Source: Cyclospora cayetanensis (taxonomy: Eukaryota > Apicomplexa > Conoidasida > Eucoccidiorida > Eimeriidae). Taken from it: 64,000 bases of DNA. Shown one piece after another: positions 22,924-40,200 of this stretch. The position numbers were made by a program, and so were the translations under genes. Position 1 is the stretch's first letter. The number at the start of each line of letters is the position of its first letter. The stretch spans positions 186,001 through 250,000 of the forward strand of contig NW_020312170.1 of assembly GCF_002999335.1 (NCBI RefSeq). Reading direction: 5' to 3'. Below the pieces are notes generated by a model. The model was not told where the DNA came from. It did not search any database and saw only the letters and a list, made by a program, of their open reading frames with translations.

Positions 22924-23714
22924 CAACAGCTGCCGCTGCTGAGGAGCTTAGGATGGTGCTCCTGGGATGCTTTTGGTCCCCATCTTCGAATAGAAGGCCT
23001 TGAAGAAGTAAGATCCCCAGCAGCAGCAGCAACAGCAAGTGCTGCTGCTGCTGCTGCTGCTGTTTTTTGGCGGTATATTGCAGGTGATTTCGCCTTCGAG
23101 AAACGCGTCAGCATTCAGCGCATGCGCTGCTTGCTGGGGGTTATGCTCTGCTCTCAGGTTGCATCTTTGGGTCTCTTTGGATGGCTTATTCTAGATGATG
23201 GCTGGCAGCAAACGAGACCGTTCACGCCACAGTAAGGGCAGCATGAGCTCTCGGGATCTGATCCGTCAAGGAGACGCAGGCGCTCCCCCTTTATCTTGTT
23301 TTTTTTCTCGCATGCACGAGCTTTTTGCGGTCTGAAATCAGCCGTAGCTGCAGGATGTCGCATGTGGTGCTCTATCTAGGTAGTATTCGCTGAGCGCCAG
23401 GCTTCTGCTTCTCCCCCTGCTTAATATGTGCTGCTGCCTCAGGGATGCTGGACAGCTGTGCAGCTCCCTTGCACTGTCTTTTGGCGGAAACAGCGACACA
23501 GTGGGAGACTTAAAGACCTGTGTCTCCTTGCTGCAAAGGCGACAACGGCAGCGGCTTCAGGAGGAACAGCAGCAGGAGGAAGAGCTCCAAGTGTTTGTGT
23601 GGCATGCCTTACTAGGCGCATGGCGAGGATGCAGTCCGGAGCTGCTGCAGCTTGAGAATCTCCCGCAGCTGCTGCCGTTGTTGCAGCAGCACGTCAAGAC
23701 GGAAGTGCCTCGTG
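21613..23714 (+). CDS. GH36 raffinose synthase / Sip1-like protein, N-terminal half only
   Basis: Placed exons are 21613-~22560, ~22670-23007, 23158-23231 and 23443-23714. The last three join in frame. The phase between the first two is not settled: the best donor, CAAGAG|GTGAGA, is in a different phase from the exon-2 frame used. Family marks are [20 protein letters not shown], then [12 protein letters not shown], then [20 protein letters not shown]. These match the WCTWDAFY, IDDGWQ and VWHAL-G-W-G motifs of raffinose synthase / seed-imbibition proteins (glycoside hydrolase family 36), which transfer or cleave galactosyl groups. The gene stops at donor CCTCGTG|GTAAGC. No later exon is found before an unrelated transporter, so the downstream catalytic aspartates of the family are absent. 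Poly-Gln and Ala runs from CAG/GCT repeats lie just before GWCSWDAF. Confidence 0.78.
22681..22930. repeat. GCT and CAG trinucleotide tracts in coding DNA
   Basis: GCTGCTGCTGCTTGT-type runs (22694-22740) and a CAG run (22889-22927) sit in exon 2 of the GH36-like gene and are read as poly-Ala and poly-Gln. Another CTG run lies near 23037-23062 in the following intron. Confidence 0.9.
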
Positions 23715-23826
23715 GTAAGCAGCGCAAGGAGGAAGATCCTGCGTCTTGGCACGCTAAAAGACATGCGCGGAATAAGCCTTTGCACGGCTTGTGCGGCTGC
23801 CTGTATGTAGGTGTGTGTTTGTGTGT

Positions 23827-23985
<159 letters not shown>

Positions 23986-24214
23986 TCCTCCTGTTGATTC
24001 TCACTCGCCTTTGGTTTTCAGTTCCCTCTGTGTGCGATATCCGCGTCCTTTGTGCCGGCTCGATGTGTGGCTGTCACTGCTCTCCGACACGGTTTGCATT
24101 TTCTGCCACAAAGCCAGCTTCTTCCCGTCTTTCTTGCTTTGGAGCGTGGGGAGTGCCTGTTGTTGCCCTTTTCGCATGCATTTCCGTTCTCTGAGTGTTG
24201 ATACCTCTCGAAAT

Positions 24215-24555
24215 AGCGCTTTACCTGTACCTGTCCCTACACCTTTGCCTGTACCTGTATTTACACCTTTACCTACGCCTTTACGTGTATTCACATCTTT
24301 ACCTACACCTTTGCCTGCACCTGTGCCTGTACCTGTATTTACACCTTTACCTGCACCTTTACGTGTATTCACATCTTTACCTACACCTTTGCCTGTACCT
24401 GTATTTACATCTCTACCTGAACCTTTACCTGTATTTACACTTTTACCTACACCTTTACGTGTATTCACATCTTTACCTACACCTTTGCCTGCACCTGTAT
24501 TTACATCTCTACCTCCACCCTTACCTGCATTTACACCTTTACCTGCACCCGTGTG
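24215..24555. repeat. CCTTTACCTGTA-type minisatellite
   Basis: Variants of ACCTTTACCTACACCTTTAC, CCTGTATTTACACC and GTGTATTCACATC are tandemly arranged in a higher-order pattern of six-base steps. The tract lies between the (TG)n run and the first transporter exon at 24636. Confidence 0.88.
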
Positions 24556-24635
24556 TGCATGTGTTAGCGCCAGCCTTCGTTTTTTTGCCAGTGCCTTGCA
24601 CGTGCGCTGCTGTCGCCTCGCGTGTGGCATTTCAG

Positions 24636-28888
<4,253 letters not shown>

Positions 28889-29800
28889 TGCCCTTGGACC
28901 TTCTTTTATTCTTCGTGCTTTCTAATTGTTTTGTGCTACATTATAGCGAAGTGCTATGGCCTTCATGAGGCAGCTCTTAGTCACTGCTTTGCGGGAGAAC
29001 TCATTTATTTGGAGCACGTCGGGCTGCCCTTCGCCCACTTTTGCGTTGAACAGCAAACAACAGCAGGCCGCATGCGTGGCATATCTTGTCCTCTGGCTTC
29101 TTGAAATATGTATTATAGAACTCTTCTACATCTTAAAGCTATTTTCTATGGGTATCTTGCTATTCAGTTTGCCCTTGCTGATGGAAACTGCTTTCCTAGG
29201 TGGTTTGCAGCGAACCACTGCCCGCCATGCTCCCTGACGCAAAGGCGCTTCTTCGAAAAGGCTGCAGAGAAAACGGGGAGAGATGGAAGGAATGAATAGA
29301 ATTATGCCGTATCAATCAGTAGATTTGTCTCCACTTGTCTATGTTGTATTTGCTGATGGACTGTCCCCCTTCCTTCCATCTCCCTTAATGGAAAGCTGCC
29401 GCGATTTGCGTGTACAAACAGGCATATGCATGGCATGTAGAGCCTTGTGTTGCATGTGGTATATTGCGGTATACCTTACCGTTCCTTGTGCCGAGTACAC
29501 GTTATTTGAATACTTCGTTGCGGCTTACGAGACTATTGATGAGCACCGTTTGCTCGCATCCCGTGAACTGGCGACGCAAGGGTGCTTGTGTGAGTGAAAA
29601 GTCGGTTGTTCAGAAGAACGACCGCAGCATTCTAGCCACATGCAGCATAGCGTCCTAACGGTGGTTAGCCGCGGAAAGCGAAGGGCAGCAATTCGCTTTA
29701 GCCTAAAAACTACGTGCTGTTTGGGAAGATGTACTTAAACCGTGAGATTAATGTTCTTCTGTTTTTTAGCAAGCACGCGTAAAGTGGAAAAAAATCGCAA
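28889..29800. other. Intergenic interval between convergent genes
   Basis: Expected to hold the 3' ends of the transporter and LCCL-protein genes. A hydrophobic 93-codon frame from the ATG at 28956 has no family match and is not called. CAG repeats disappear from here to about 37 kb. Confidence 0.4.
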
Positions 29801-32800
29801 CTAATCTTCCTCCGTTTCGCTGTTCCCGGGAAGAGGACCCACGTATGACACAGACGCACTGAGGAGAAGTGTGGGCTCTGCCCCGCACGTTGCGTTCTTA
29901 CAGACGGAGGCAAAGTCAATAAGCCTCTGTGTCACCTCCACGGTAGCCGAGCCCTGAGGAGAGAAACGATTAAGTAATGCAGTGCAGGGCAGGCATGCGC
30001 GAGAAATGGAAAGCCTACCCCAAAAATTTTCCCTTTGGAAATAACGGTGCCGTTTGCAATGGGCACGCCGTTGACCTCCAGGTAAAGTGGCGCACTGTCG
30101 TAAGCCGAATCAAAGGGTACCGCTAAAAGCGCCTCTATGTGATATATGCCATTGGCAGCGACAGCTAAGGACCAGAAGTTCGGTGTGCAATCCTGTAGAG
30201 CCCGTTCTGCATGTGACGGCGAGAACTTCTTTTTCGCCGAAACCAACACCTTACCTCTCCAAGCTGACAGGCGTAATTTGAAGGCGAGGGAAACACGACT
30301 CCAGACCCCGCTACGGAGTCTTGATCATTCGGTGCCCTAATTGTGCGGGCAGGCCGAAGCCAACCTGTTTGGTTTAGGCCAGTCTTCGTGAAACACGCGT
30401 ATGAGAGCGCCACACCACACATTGTACATACCATATTCTGCTCCATTTCGCACTCGGCGGGCTGAGCCATCATCAATGAGCCATCCCTGGGGAATTCAGT
30501 GTGTGAATGTAGAGAAAAGGACCTTCTAAGGTGTGGAGAGGGGCGGACCTCTGGGGCAGACTGCGCTCCAAATGTGAAGAAATATGACGGCTGCTCCTCT
30601 TCTTTTCCTTCGCATGGAGCTTTGGCTAAGGTGTATGAGGCGTCGCTTGGGCCGTGCTCTGCAGCTTCGATGTAGTGCTTCGTATCTTTCGAAAATGTGT
30701 TCTTGGCACCTCCGACAGTAACCAGCAAACTGCATTCTGCCTGGACTTCCGCTTTGCAGATCCCAGCGAAAACTCCAGAAGCACAAACAGTGGACTCTGG
30801 AGCAAATGAGGATGAGCCGAAGACACGGCCTTCAGGGGAAGCAACGCAGTGATGTGGGCAAATGGCAATGAATTGTAGGCCCTCCTCCAGTGGCACAACC
30901 TCCGGAATGGCTTCAAGAGACTGGTCGCATTTCTGCAGTGGATCATTCGTTCGAGGATATTTACGCGTGCAAAAGGCTGATATGTTGAATGCTTGCTCTG
31001 ACTTGCCTCTATGAGTATTTTTCTCAGCGAAGAAATGCCCTTTGCCCGCACTTGTGTTGTACAAATGCTGCCGAGAAACTCGAAGGAGCCACCACTTTCC
31101 ATCCCGTTGACGTACATCTGCGATATTTCCGCTTTGACCTGTAGCATAACCAGGTCATATCAGGCCGAGAACATGCATAGCCAGAAGAGAAAAGAGCATC
31201 AATACATTAGAATGTGTTGTCTGCGACCTAGTGAGTCACCCTCCACTTTTGGTACACAAACCCTGGCCCCCCTGTACTACTCACATATTGCGTGATCACT
31301 GGAGCCCGCAGTTTATACGTGTTGTGCTCGAGGGAGTTGGAGTGACGCATGAGAAACGTTTCCGACCCTTCATCTCCCTCCTCTTTCGAGAAATAAGTGC
31401 CTTGATTATGGCGATTGAATTCGTAACAGTGTGCGGTATGCAGCTTACCGCTATAGGAAAGCGTTACTTCAGAGGGCCATAACAGCTGGTCATCTAGGGG
31501 CTTGAATCGAAAATGGGTTCTGCGAAGAGATACTCAACTTTTGTTGTCGCATTTCTCTAACGTTGCCGTTAATGCACTTACAACTGGACGAGGTGGCGAA
31601 AGCGCACAGTAATAGATTCCCCAACACCTGTGGTGCAAAGAAAAGGTAAACTCAAAAATAATATACACTTTAAGCACGGGAATCATACCTCCTCCTTTCG
31701 TTTTCCAGGTCCCAAAAGGTCGGTCCATGTGCTTCCCGTTAAGCCCGGAAAAACAGTCAAAGCCATCAGGCTGTTCGGAAGTCGCATCACATTCCGCAAA
31801 TGCAGGCCCTCCAACCAATGAAACGACATCCTCCTCAGCATCTGATTCATCTGTATGACCCCGACGAGAAAGTGTCACCAAAATCACTCGATCCTCTCAC
31901 CGCACGAAAATGCCTCTTCCTTGTGCGGCTCCACAAAAATGATGAACGGGATCGCAGTGTGCCGCACCTTGCACTTGACGCCCCCTGCGGTCCTCAAGGA
32001 AATGAACCGGATGCTAAGGGGTTTCGCTTCCAGAGCTCTGCCCGAAGCATCTACGCCTGACAGCAGCGTCATTGTTTCGTGAGTTTCGTGAGCAGTCCAA
32101 GGTGCGTCGTTAGTCGGTTCCAAAGGCAGCGACTCGTCTGCTGGAGACGCGATATAAAGTATGGCGGGAACATTTAGATCAATCGTAAAGCTGTCTATGT
32201 TGGGTTGAGCAAGCGATCGCAACATTCGACGGCCATGATAACGGAGAGGAATGTCCGTTATGAAGTAGCTCTTATTGTCCAGGAATGGCTGGACGCCATT
32301 CTGTAGAAAGTCACTATCAAACATCTTCGGATTGACGCTGATTCCAATTATGTAGAGGGAGATCTCATACATGTGCATAAGCGGTGAGAGAAATACCCCA
32401 AAAATTTTGCAGTTGGTGACGCGCTTGTTGTGAAGAAGAATTCTTCCGGGATAACCTCCGGCTCCGCTGCCCCACTTCGCCATAGAAGCCTATTTGATCA
32501 CGAATGTGGCTCATGAAGGAACTAAAGGTATCGTAGAATACTGAACTTGCCTTAACACTGCGGTTTCCGGGTTATGGTACTTCAGATGGTTAGAGTGCAC
32601 CAGCTCAATGCGAATTCTGTACTTTTCGCCAGCTATCAGCTCCACTTTCTCAGAGTCCTTTGCATGAACACCGGACTGTTCTTCAGCGGCCATAAGAGGA
32701 ACTGCTTTATGCCCAAAAGCATCGTCCTTTGTAGGAGGGGGCATTCTGTCCACGATGACTGGGCGTTCGTTCAGAAATACACGGACGCCACAGTCAGTTT

Positions 32801-34475
32801 CTGTGACATACACATAATCAAAGCGAAATACTCTATACGTATGCACGAAAATCGACTGCAATCGAAGGCTTACCAGTTGTTAAAACGTAGGGCCCACTGT
32901 GGGGAGCCGAAAGGAATCCGTCCCAGCCTGATATTTCACAGAACATCATACCATATGGCATCGCGATTCTACGGGGAGCCAGGAAGCTTTATTAAATGAT
33001 AGCCACTCACGGATAGAGTATGCATGGGAAGGCACCTCGTCAATCGGCCCGTCTCCAAAGAAGAGGAAATCAACTTTTCTGTCTGTCCGGTATTTTTTTG
33101 GTGGCCATTGAAAACGATCATTCGCGAAATATGCTCCTCTCAGTCCGTCCGGTTGAGGATCATCTTCGTATCTTAATATCAAATTTATTAGGGAAATAGC
33201 TGGAGAATGCGTTAATTTCAAGCAGAGCAACGAACCCGGGTTTCACTTGGCAGTTTTCTGGATCCTTTAGTGACTTCGCTCCTTCGCGTTCGATATCTGT
33301 CCGAACGTCTTCGATTGCAGACTCGATAAGTCCAACTTCCTTCAAGGAAGCCTCCAGTCGTTTTAGACATTGTGTTCCTCTCTTTAACCGGCTTTCTATT
33401 TGCCCAACAGTTTGCTTTAGGGCAGTGTGTGCTGGGCCACATGTTTGCCGAAACCTGAGTTAGTGCTTACTTATGTTGCCATTGCATATGAATGATGACT
33501 TCCCATTTGAGGCTTACCGAGAAAGCATGTCTTGCAACCGGAGCTCCTCTACATCTAGACTATCGATCTTCAGCAAACACTTGAAAGCAAAGCGTATGCG
33601 TGTCATGTAATCAAACAGACCATTTCATCATTCGTTGCCATCAAAGCGTCGAACTCCCGCCTCACGAACGATCGCAGGGCATCTACACAAATCATCGCTC
33701 ATTGTGAACTAGTACATAAGCAATAATTTTTTGCTGACTGTAGTTCAAGGGGGGTGTGCAAAAATCCCAGTCCTTCGGGCCCTTCCCCAGAAGCTGAACT
33801 TCAACATAACACCACTCTCGACCTGAACATAGCTGCCGTCAACGTTCACAAGGACGCATATTACTTGCTTTCAGCAGTACCTGTGGTTCCATCAGGAGAA
33901 CGCGCATCTGTACAGTCTGTGTATGTTTGCCCTTCGTGCACAAACGCCGCCGCACACAGGCGTCCGTCAATTGTCTTCCTATGTCTCGGGCGAAATTCAG
34001 TCAGCTTCTGTAGAGCTGGTACAGATTGCGCAATATCGCTTCCAGATGCTGTTGTTGTGGTTCCAGGCCCTGTCGTAGCACTGCCTTTTGCATTAGCTGT
34101 GCCCGCAGCAGAGGCACCTGAGGGGTTAGCGGCTTCCCCCCCACCACCGGCAATATCAGCCGGCTGGTCAGCAGCTCCTTGATCCTGAGGCCCACGGGGC
34201 TCTCCCGGACTGACAGAACCAGGAGAAGGACCTGGTGGAGCAGCTGTATTATCCCCCTCTGCGTTTTGGGCGGCAGGATCCTGCACAGGCGAAGGGCTGG
34301 GGGGACCTTGATCTGGAGGCAGTTCAGTTGCACCTGGGGGCCCACGAGAGGAATTATCAGAAGGTGGTGGTGGAGTTCTTGGTGCACCGAGCGGAGCCTG
34401 TGCTTGTGAGGGAAGTGCCAGTGAAACAAAAAGAGCAGCACAGATGAAACCCCTGCACCAGGCAGCCGGAATCAT
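29801..34475 (-). CDS. Secreted FN2-PA14-LCCL protein (CCp5/FNPA-like LCCL family)
   Basis: Eighteen exons close to one 1,217-residue frame: 33881-34475, 33739-33822, 33621-33682, 33518-33579, 33236-33454, 33011-33171, 32874-32927, 32547-32830, 31901-32489, 31689-31850, 31582-31627, 31449-31519, 31285-31400, 31003-31138, 30523-30976, 30255-30486, 30019-30192 and 29801-29953. A signal peptide (MIPAAWCRGFICAALFVSLA) leads into a Pro/Gly/Ala-rich linker. An FN2-like module (about 165-225) has DGRLCAAAFVHEGQTYTDC and GREWCYVEV ending DWDFC. A PA14 domain (about 341-530) has GLRGAYFANDRF, SIRWDGFLSAPHSGPYVLTT and DCGVRVFL. The LCCL domain (about 900-985) has ICPHHCV, FGSSSFAPESTVCASGVFAG and VTVGGAKNTF. 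In Plasmodium such proteins form complexes on gametocytes and work in sporozoite development. The start is the only ATG before the signal sequence. Confidence 0.88.
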
Positions 34476-37294
34476 GCTGTCTGTGTTGCAGTGACTTTGG
34501 AAATATCCACGGAAGAAACTTTGCACTTCTCATGCCCAAGGCCTTTGTACGTTTGGCCTCTTAACAAGCAGTTCGTCTATGAGGGGTTCGGAGTGAATTG
34601 TGCACATCTGCATGGCCAGCCGTGTTCGTACACCCGAGCTTTGGAAATTGTTGAAGGAGATGAAGAACACTCAGAACCCGCAACGTGTGGAGTATGGATT
34701 TATGCAGAATTACCCTCTAAAATGCAATAAATTCATTTAAGGACTACTATTATACATTCGTCTTCTCCGAGGTTCAATCCGTGCCCCTAGCCCCACAGAA
34801 ACTCATCACAAGCTTGTACGCGTTTCGACAAAGAAGGATGGGACACATATAGGCAGATCTGCATGTTTGTTTTACACGGATTTTAATCTCGTTTAAATAA
34901 TTAATGGTGACAATTATAGGACTGTATTCCTGTAATTGGCCACTCACAAAAAGAGGTTCTCTCAGCGTAGCGAGTTGTAAGCACTTTGGCCTATACAACT
35001 CTTCGATCAATTGCTCTATGTATGAGTTGACTTATGGAAAGCTTACTCTCCTAATGAAGCATTCAATTCATTTAATTAAGAAACCATGATATTTTCGTAA
35101 GTTCTACTCATCAAGGTACCACGAATTCCAGTTGAAGCCCCGAATGCACATTGGCTCCAAAGTGCAAATTATTTTTGTATCCGTCTATGCCCACACCCTG
35201 AACCTCAGTGAATTCACGACGCCCACGCAAAAAAAACATTTTTATTGTTGGCAGGTTTTGCACAGCATTGGTTAAATGGTATAAAATTGAGCCACATTGC
35301 TTTCAACATCATCAAGTTTGAACCTTTCCTCGCGGCGATTCTGAATGGTCTTTCGTTCTTTGAAACGATATATCCGTGAATTGCGGAGCATAGAAAAAGG
35401 CATCAATTTTTTAAAATGTGCTTGTAGCTTATAAAACACATGAATTGCTTACAAAACTACCTGCACTACGCATTTGAGGATAACCCGCTTTCTATTGAAG
35501 ATATTGAGTTGTTAGGAAACCCGCCTGATTTCCTTTGCAGATTGACAAGACTCATGTGCATAAAGTCACCAACATATAGCTCATACCCCAAAGCTGCCTC
35601 TCCATAACGAGACAGAGTAAGAAAAACAAGCTTCACTTCGGCGGTAGAAATGTGCCTTCATCCGAAGTCCCCCTCAGTAGGAGGGCAGTTGGTGACCTGG
35701 GGATTGACCTTTTGCAAATCAGTACTTTCTCGTCCTTCCCGCGTGTGCGTACAATGTAAAACGACTGAACCATTGAGGAATCACTATTTCTAGGCAATAA
35801 ATTTTGGGATCAGAGTCTATCAAGAGGTCCCAGCTTCGGCCGCTGCGTCGCGACAGCGACGCCCAGGCCGTAATCTTCCGGTTTACAAATTGATCCTGGC
35901 TATCTTAGCCTCCACCAAACACAAGTAGAGCAAAATAAACTGCCTGTATGAACGCTTAGTAGGTAAACACGAAGCGGCGCAAGGCGGGCCCGACAAGCCC
36001 CCTGGACGCGGCAAAAAGAGGGCAGCCGTGCGTATCTGTCTCCAAATATAATGAAGGAGAGGATATAGGGGCTCTTCCCTTCCCTGCCTTTGAAAATTTA
36101 ACAGAAAATCATTGAATTTGGCAGCATTGATACCCTAAATTGCGAAATTATATATTCGCACTGCTTCAGGACCAGCTTCAATGTATCGGCTTCATCAGGG
36201 TCTCACCTCATGCCCAGCGGGCGCGACCAATGTCTTATGTTGCAGCGGCACCTCTTTGAACTTTTCCACCTCATACAGCCTTGTCTCTTAGACAAATAAG
36301 CGCTTTTTGGATTGAAGGCACGGAGAAAGGTAATAGGAGGAGAGCTGTTCAGATGCCCAGTGCTTCTGCCTCTCCAGCGTCGGCGCCCAGCAGACGGAAT
36401 TTCCCACCCGTTACTCTAATCCTTCGGTCCTTTTCCCCTGATTCATTCTTCGTTGCATTTTCACTCAAGTTCTTGGGTCCCTCTTTCTGATTCGTCTGTC
36501 TGGACCTTTGAGCCCTTTCCCCCGATGTTGACTCGTACCTGCCCCTTGAGAATTTCAAACACTATGGGGATCCTTGCCCTTGCTGGCCAGTAGTCTGCCT
36601 TCTGGGACTTATAAATCGCAAAATCTCTAGATAATAAGGCTATCAAAGAGTGGGAGCCTACAGGAATTACCGGCTCTACATGCACGGGCAAGTTCGGACT
36701 GGCCATTGGTTAGGGCACCAAGGGACACAGAGTTCTTATTGCCCTCAGGCAACTCTGGACCAATATACCGAGCTCATACTGGTTGATCACTGAGAATTTC
36801 AGAAGTCGCCAAAGTAGCGGCGAAGAGGCACAGAAGCTGACAGTTTCTGACCATAGTGCTTCCGTACCAATTGCTCTGCTAAAGGGTGTTACACGAGGAG
36901 CCATATCCACAGAATTCTTCGCAATCTGCAAGGACAAAGCTCGGGAAGTCTCCTATTGTGACGGAGGCCGTTGACGGACTGGAAGCCTCAGACATTCTTT
37001 CGGCATAAATAAGCGCTTTGCAGGAGTGTTGAACACTTGCCAGAATCCTTCGTGCCAATGGCCTTCACTGCCGGCCTGCGTACTGGAACGATACAGGTCA
37101 GAGTAGTCTCAATTCGTTGGGCATGGAAAGCATAGGCTAAACACTCTAAAACGCTTGCAAGGACGCCGCCCTCTCAGAACGACAGACTGCGCTCCTACTT
37201 CACGCTCAGATGCAGAAGCAACTTCAGAAGGGTTCGAGTATACACGTTCCAGCCCTCCAATAGCTGGGCCGTGCACGTACCCGCGAGGGCGACT
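34476..37294. other. Repeat-poor intergenic interval
   Basis: About 2.8 kb between divergent genes, AT-richer than its surroundings and free of trinucleotide or dinucleotide arrays. Apart from a short GC-rich self-complementary patch (GCTGCGTCGCGACAGC, near 35842), nothing stands out. It should hold the promoters of the LCCL gene and of the Gln-rich gene at 37295. Confidence 0.4.
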
Positions 37295-40200
37295 ATGGCG
37301 GGCAAGCGTGTCGCTCATGGGAGGTCCCTCGCAGCCTCTCAGACGCGTCCAACTTCCCTCGGCAGTATCAAAAGTGTGCTGCCTTTGCGAACGCCCCAGG
37401 ATGAATCGAGAGTATGTGTGTTGGAGACTCTCACGGCTGCTACGGCGTCATTGGACTTGCGGTCTTACAGGGCTGTAGCGCGGCAGTCGGATGGCGAGGG
37501 ACCCCTGGGACGAGCACAGTGGAGGAGCTGCTGTTTGCATCCCAGCCATCAGATAGCAGCTCCTTCCGCCGGCAGAGCAGCAGCGCCAGTCTCAGCCTCC
37601 TGCTCGGGGGCAGCAGTAGCCGCCGCTCCAGCGTCTCACGATAGCCGCAGCCGTGGACTGATCCCTTCTTTGGGCAGCCTGCACACGCAAGGGCTTACCT
37701 GCCTTAGAAACGGCTTGCCAGGTCAGCCCTTGTGGCTTCAGCGGGCTCAGCAGCACCCGCCGCAGCAGCGCAGTCGGCTGGAATGCGCGAGCCTCCGATC
37801 CGTTCCCCCTCAGTCGCTCCTCAACTCTCAGGGGGATCCTTTGCGCAACTCAGCAACAAACAGCCAAAAGCAGCGGCAGCCGCAAGAAGGCCGCCGGCTG
37901 AATGGGGCTGCCCCTAGAAGCAGCAACAGCAGCCATCCTGGTGCTGCCCTCTCCTCCACTGTAACGGCCAGCGAGACGCCTCTTGGCGAGGCTCTTAGCG
38001 GGTGGGCAGCCACAAGCGCTGGAGCGTCTGCTTCGCGAGTCCAGACGCCTGTTTCCTTGAGAAGCGTGAGAAACAAGGAAGTCTCTCTTTCGCCACCGCG
38101 GAAGAAGATGAACACTCGCGCCAGCAGATGCCAGAAGGGAGGCACCGCCTTTAGACACCTGTCAGCATCGGCAGGATCCACTGTGCGTGCTCACACACAA
38201 GCGACTGCAGCTGTGGGCTTGCCAACGACCCCCCATCACAAGCTGCGTGGGCTGCCACATCACACTGTACAGCATCGGGAGTTGGGAAGCAGAATTGCCG
38301 CTGCGGCAACACCTCCTGGAGCTGCTGCAAAGGTCCATCAACGTCTTCGGCGTCCGCAACTGCGTCAGCAGACGGAGGGCACACAAGAAGCTGTCTGCTC
38401 AGCAGAAGCTCCCCAAACAGCCGCACAGCAGTGGAGAAGCCGAGCTCTCCAGCTTGAGCAGCAGGAGCAGGCTCACCCGCAGCAACAGCAGCAACAGCAA
38501 CCACGAGCAGCAGCTGCTCGCTTTGGTTGGTCTCTCTGCACGCGTCTGCACCGTCAACCGCGAGAGCAGCAGCGGCAGCAGCAAAGACAGCGCCATCATA
38601 AGAGAGCGTCGTTGCCACAGCGGCTTCCAGGGCGACCTCAGAAAGCCTTACACCAGATGCACGAAACGGAGAGGCTGCGCAGTAGCCTTTTAACCGGCCA
38701 GACGGGCTGCCACCGACACCCAAACAACGGCAGCAGGCAAAAACGTGTTACAGGCAGAGACGCTGCCTTCGCAGCACCTCGTTCACAGCGTGCCTCCAAG
38801 GAGACTTCGAAACGGCAGCACTTGAGCCGACGCCAGCCGCCGCAGATTCGAGCGCTGCCGCTGCAACAGCATCAGCCACTTCGGCACCATCCAAGACGCC
38901 CTCCGCGCAGTCCTTTGTCGCAGCAACAGCAGGACCAGCTGCTGCTGCAGTTTATCAGCAGAGAAAGAGAGAGCGAAGCGGATGTTCAGTGGGAAGGACC
39001 GTTGTACGAGGCAGTCGAAAGGGAGTCGGCAGTAGCAGCACCACCAGCTGCAGCACCGGACGAAAGCGCAGAAGCGGCGTCTGGAGTGCTCACGTGCAGG
39101 TCTTGCACAAGGGCTCTGGGCGCTGCCGCTACTGAGGAGACTCCCCGAGCAGCACTGGGAGCGGCGATGGCTTGCGCGCAAAGTCTTTCAGAGGGGCCTC
39201 CTCACTCCCACGGAACGCTGCAGGACGGCCTTCATCTGCAGCGACACCCCCAGCGGCTCATGGCGGGCGGGCAGCACCCCCTGCAGCAGCAGCAACAGCA
39301 GCTTCCTGGGAAGCAGAAGCGCCAAGAAGGGACGTGCCTATTTCCTACCGCGTGCAGGGTGGGGGCGGGGGGTGCTTCCGGCAGGAGGCACTTTGCTTGG
39401 GCCTTACTGCCAGAAGGCGTGCAGCTTCTGGTATGCAGCCTTTTAGACAGTCAAACAATCGGAGCGCTTGCCGCCGCTGGGAGAGCAGGGCGCGCAGCAG
39501 CAGACCACCCCCTCTGCTGGATGCTGCGTTGCACGCGTCTCCTGGCTCCGTGCTTCTCAGCAACGGCTGCTAGAACGGCAGACCTCCCCCTAGGAGCCCC
39601 CCTCAAACAGAGGCTGAGGCTGCGCAGGAAATGGACGCTCCGCAACCAGCAGCTGCTGTGCGGCAGGGCAGAACCCGCACGAGCGGAAGCTGCGGCAACG
39701 ATCGGCGAAACGGCATTAGCTACACCTCCGGGAGGAAGACCACGCGCAGCGGCCTGCAAGGATCACGTAGAGGCAGACTCCCCTGCTCGCCTGTGGGAGA
39801 GCACCTTCCTCCGCAGGAAAAGCAGTGACAGTAACGGGAGTGCTACCACAAGCAGCGAGAGCGGCAGCGACGAGCGGCGGCCTGTCGTGTCTCAGTGGGA
39901 GGCGTGGGCTGCGCACACTCTCAACGACGAAGCCTACGGATTTGACTACCGTCGGCTTCTTTTGGATCGCAACGGATGGAAGCCTCGGTCTGGATCTGCG
40001 CCATCATGGAGGCGCATCAAGCGCGAAGCAAACCCAGCGCATGTCAATACGATGGATGCCAGGTAGGAGTGTCGAAACACGGGGAGGGGTGGGGGCTGCC
40101 ATGCGCATGGTGATGGAGGCGCCTCCGACAAAACTAACGCATCTGCAGCTCCCCCACGTTGCCCCTTCTAGTCCTTAGACCCGCACTTGCACGTCATCGA

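Noticed and set aside
28956..29237. 93-codon hydrophobic frame after the transporter
   Set aside because: Lies in the likely 3'-UTR, no family match, composition explained by AT-rich DNA.
35842..35858. GC-rich palindrome as a possible structured RNA or origin
   Set aside because: Only a single short self-complementary stretch with no supporting context.
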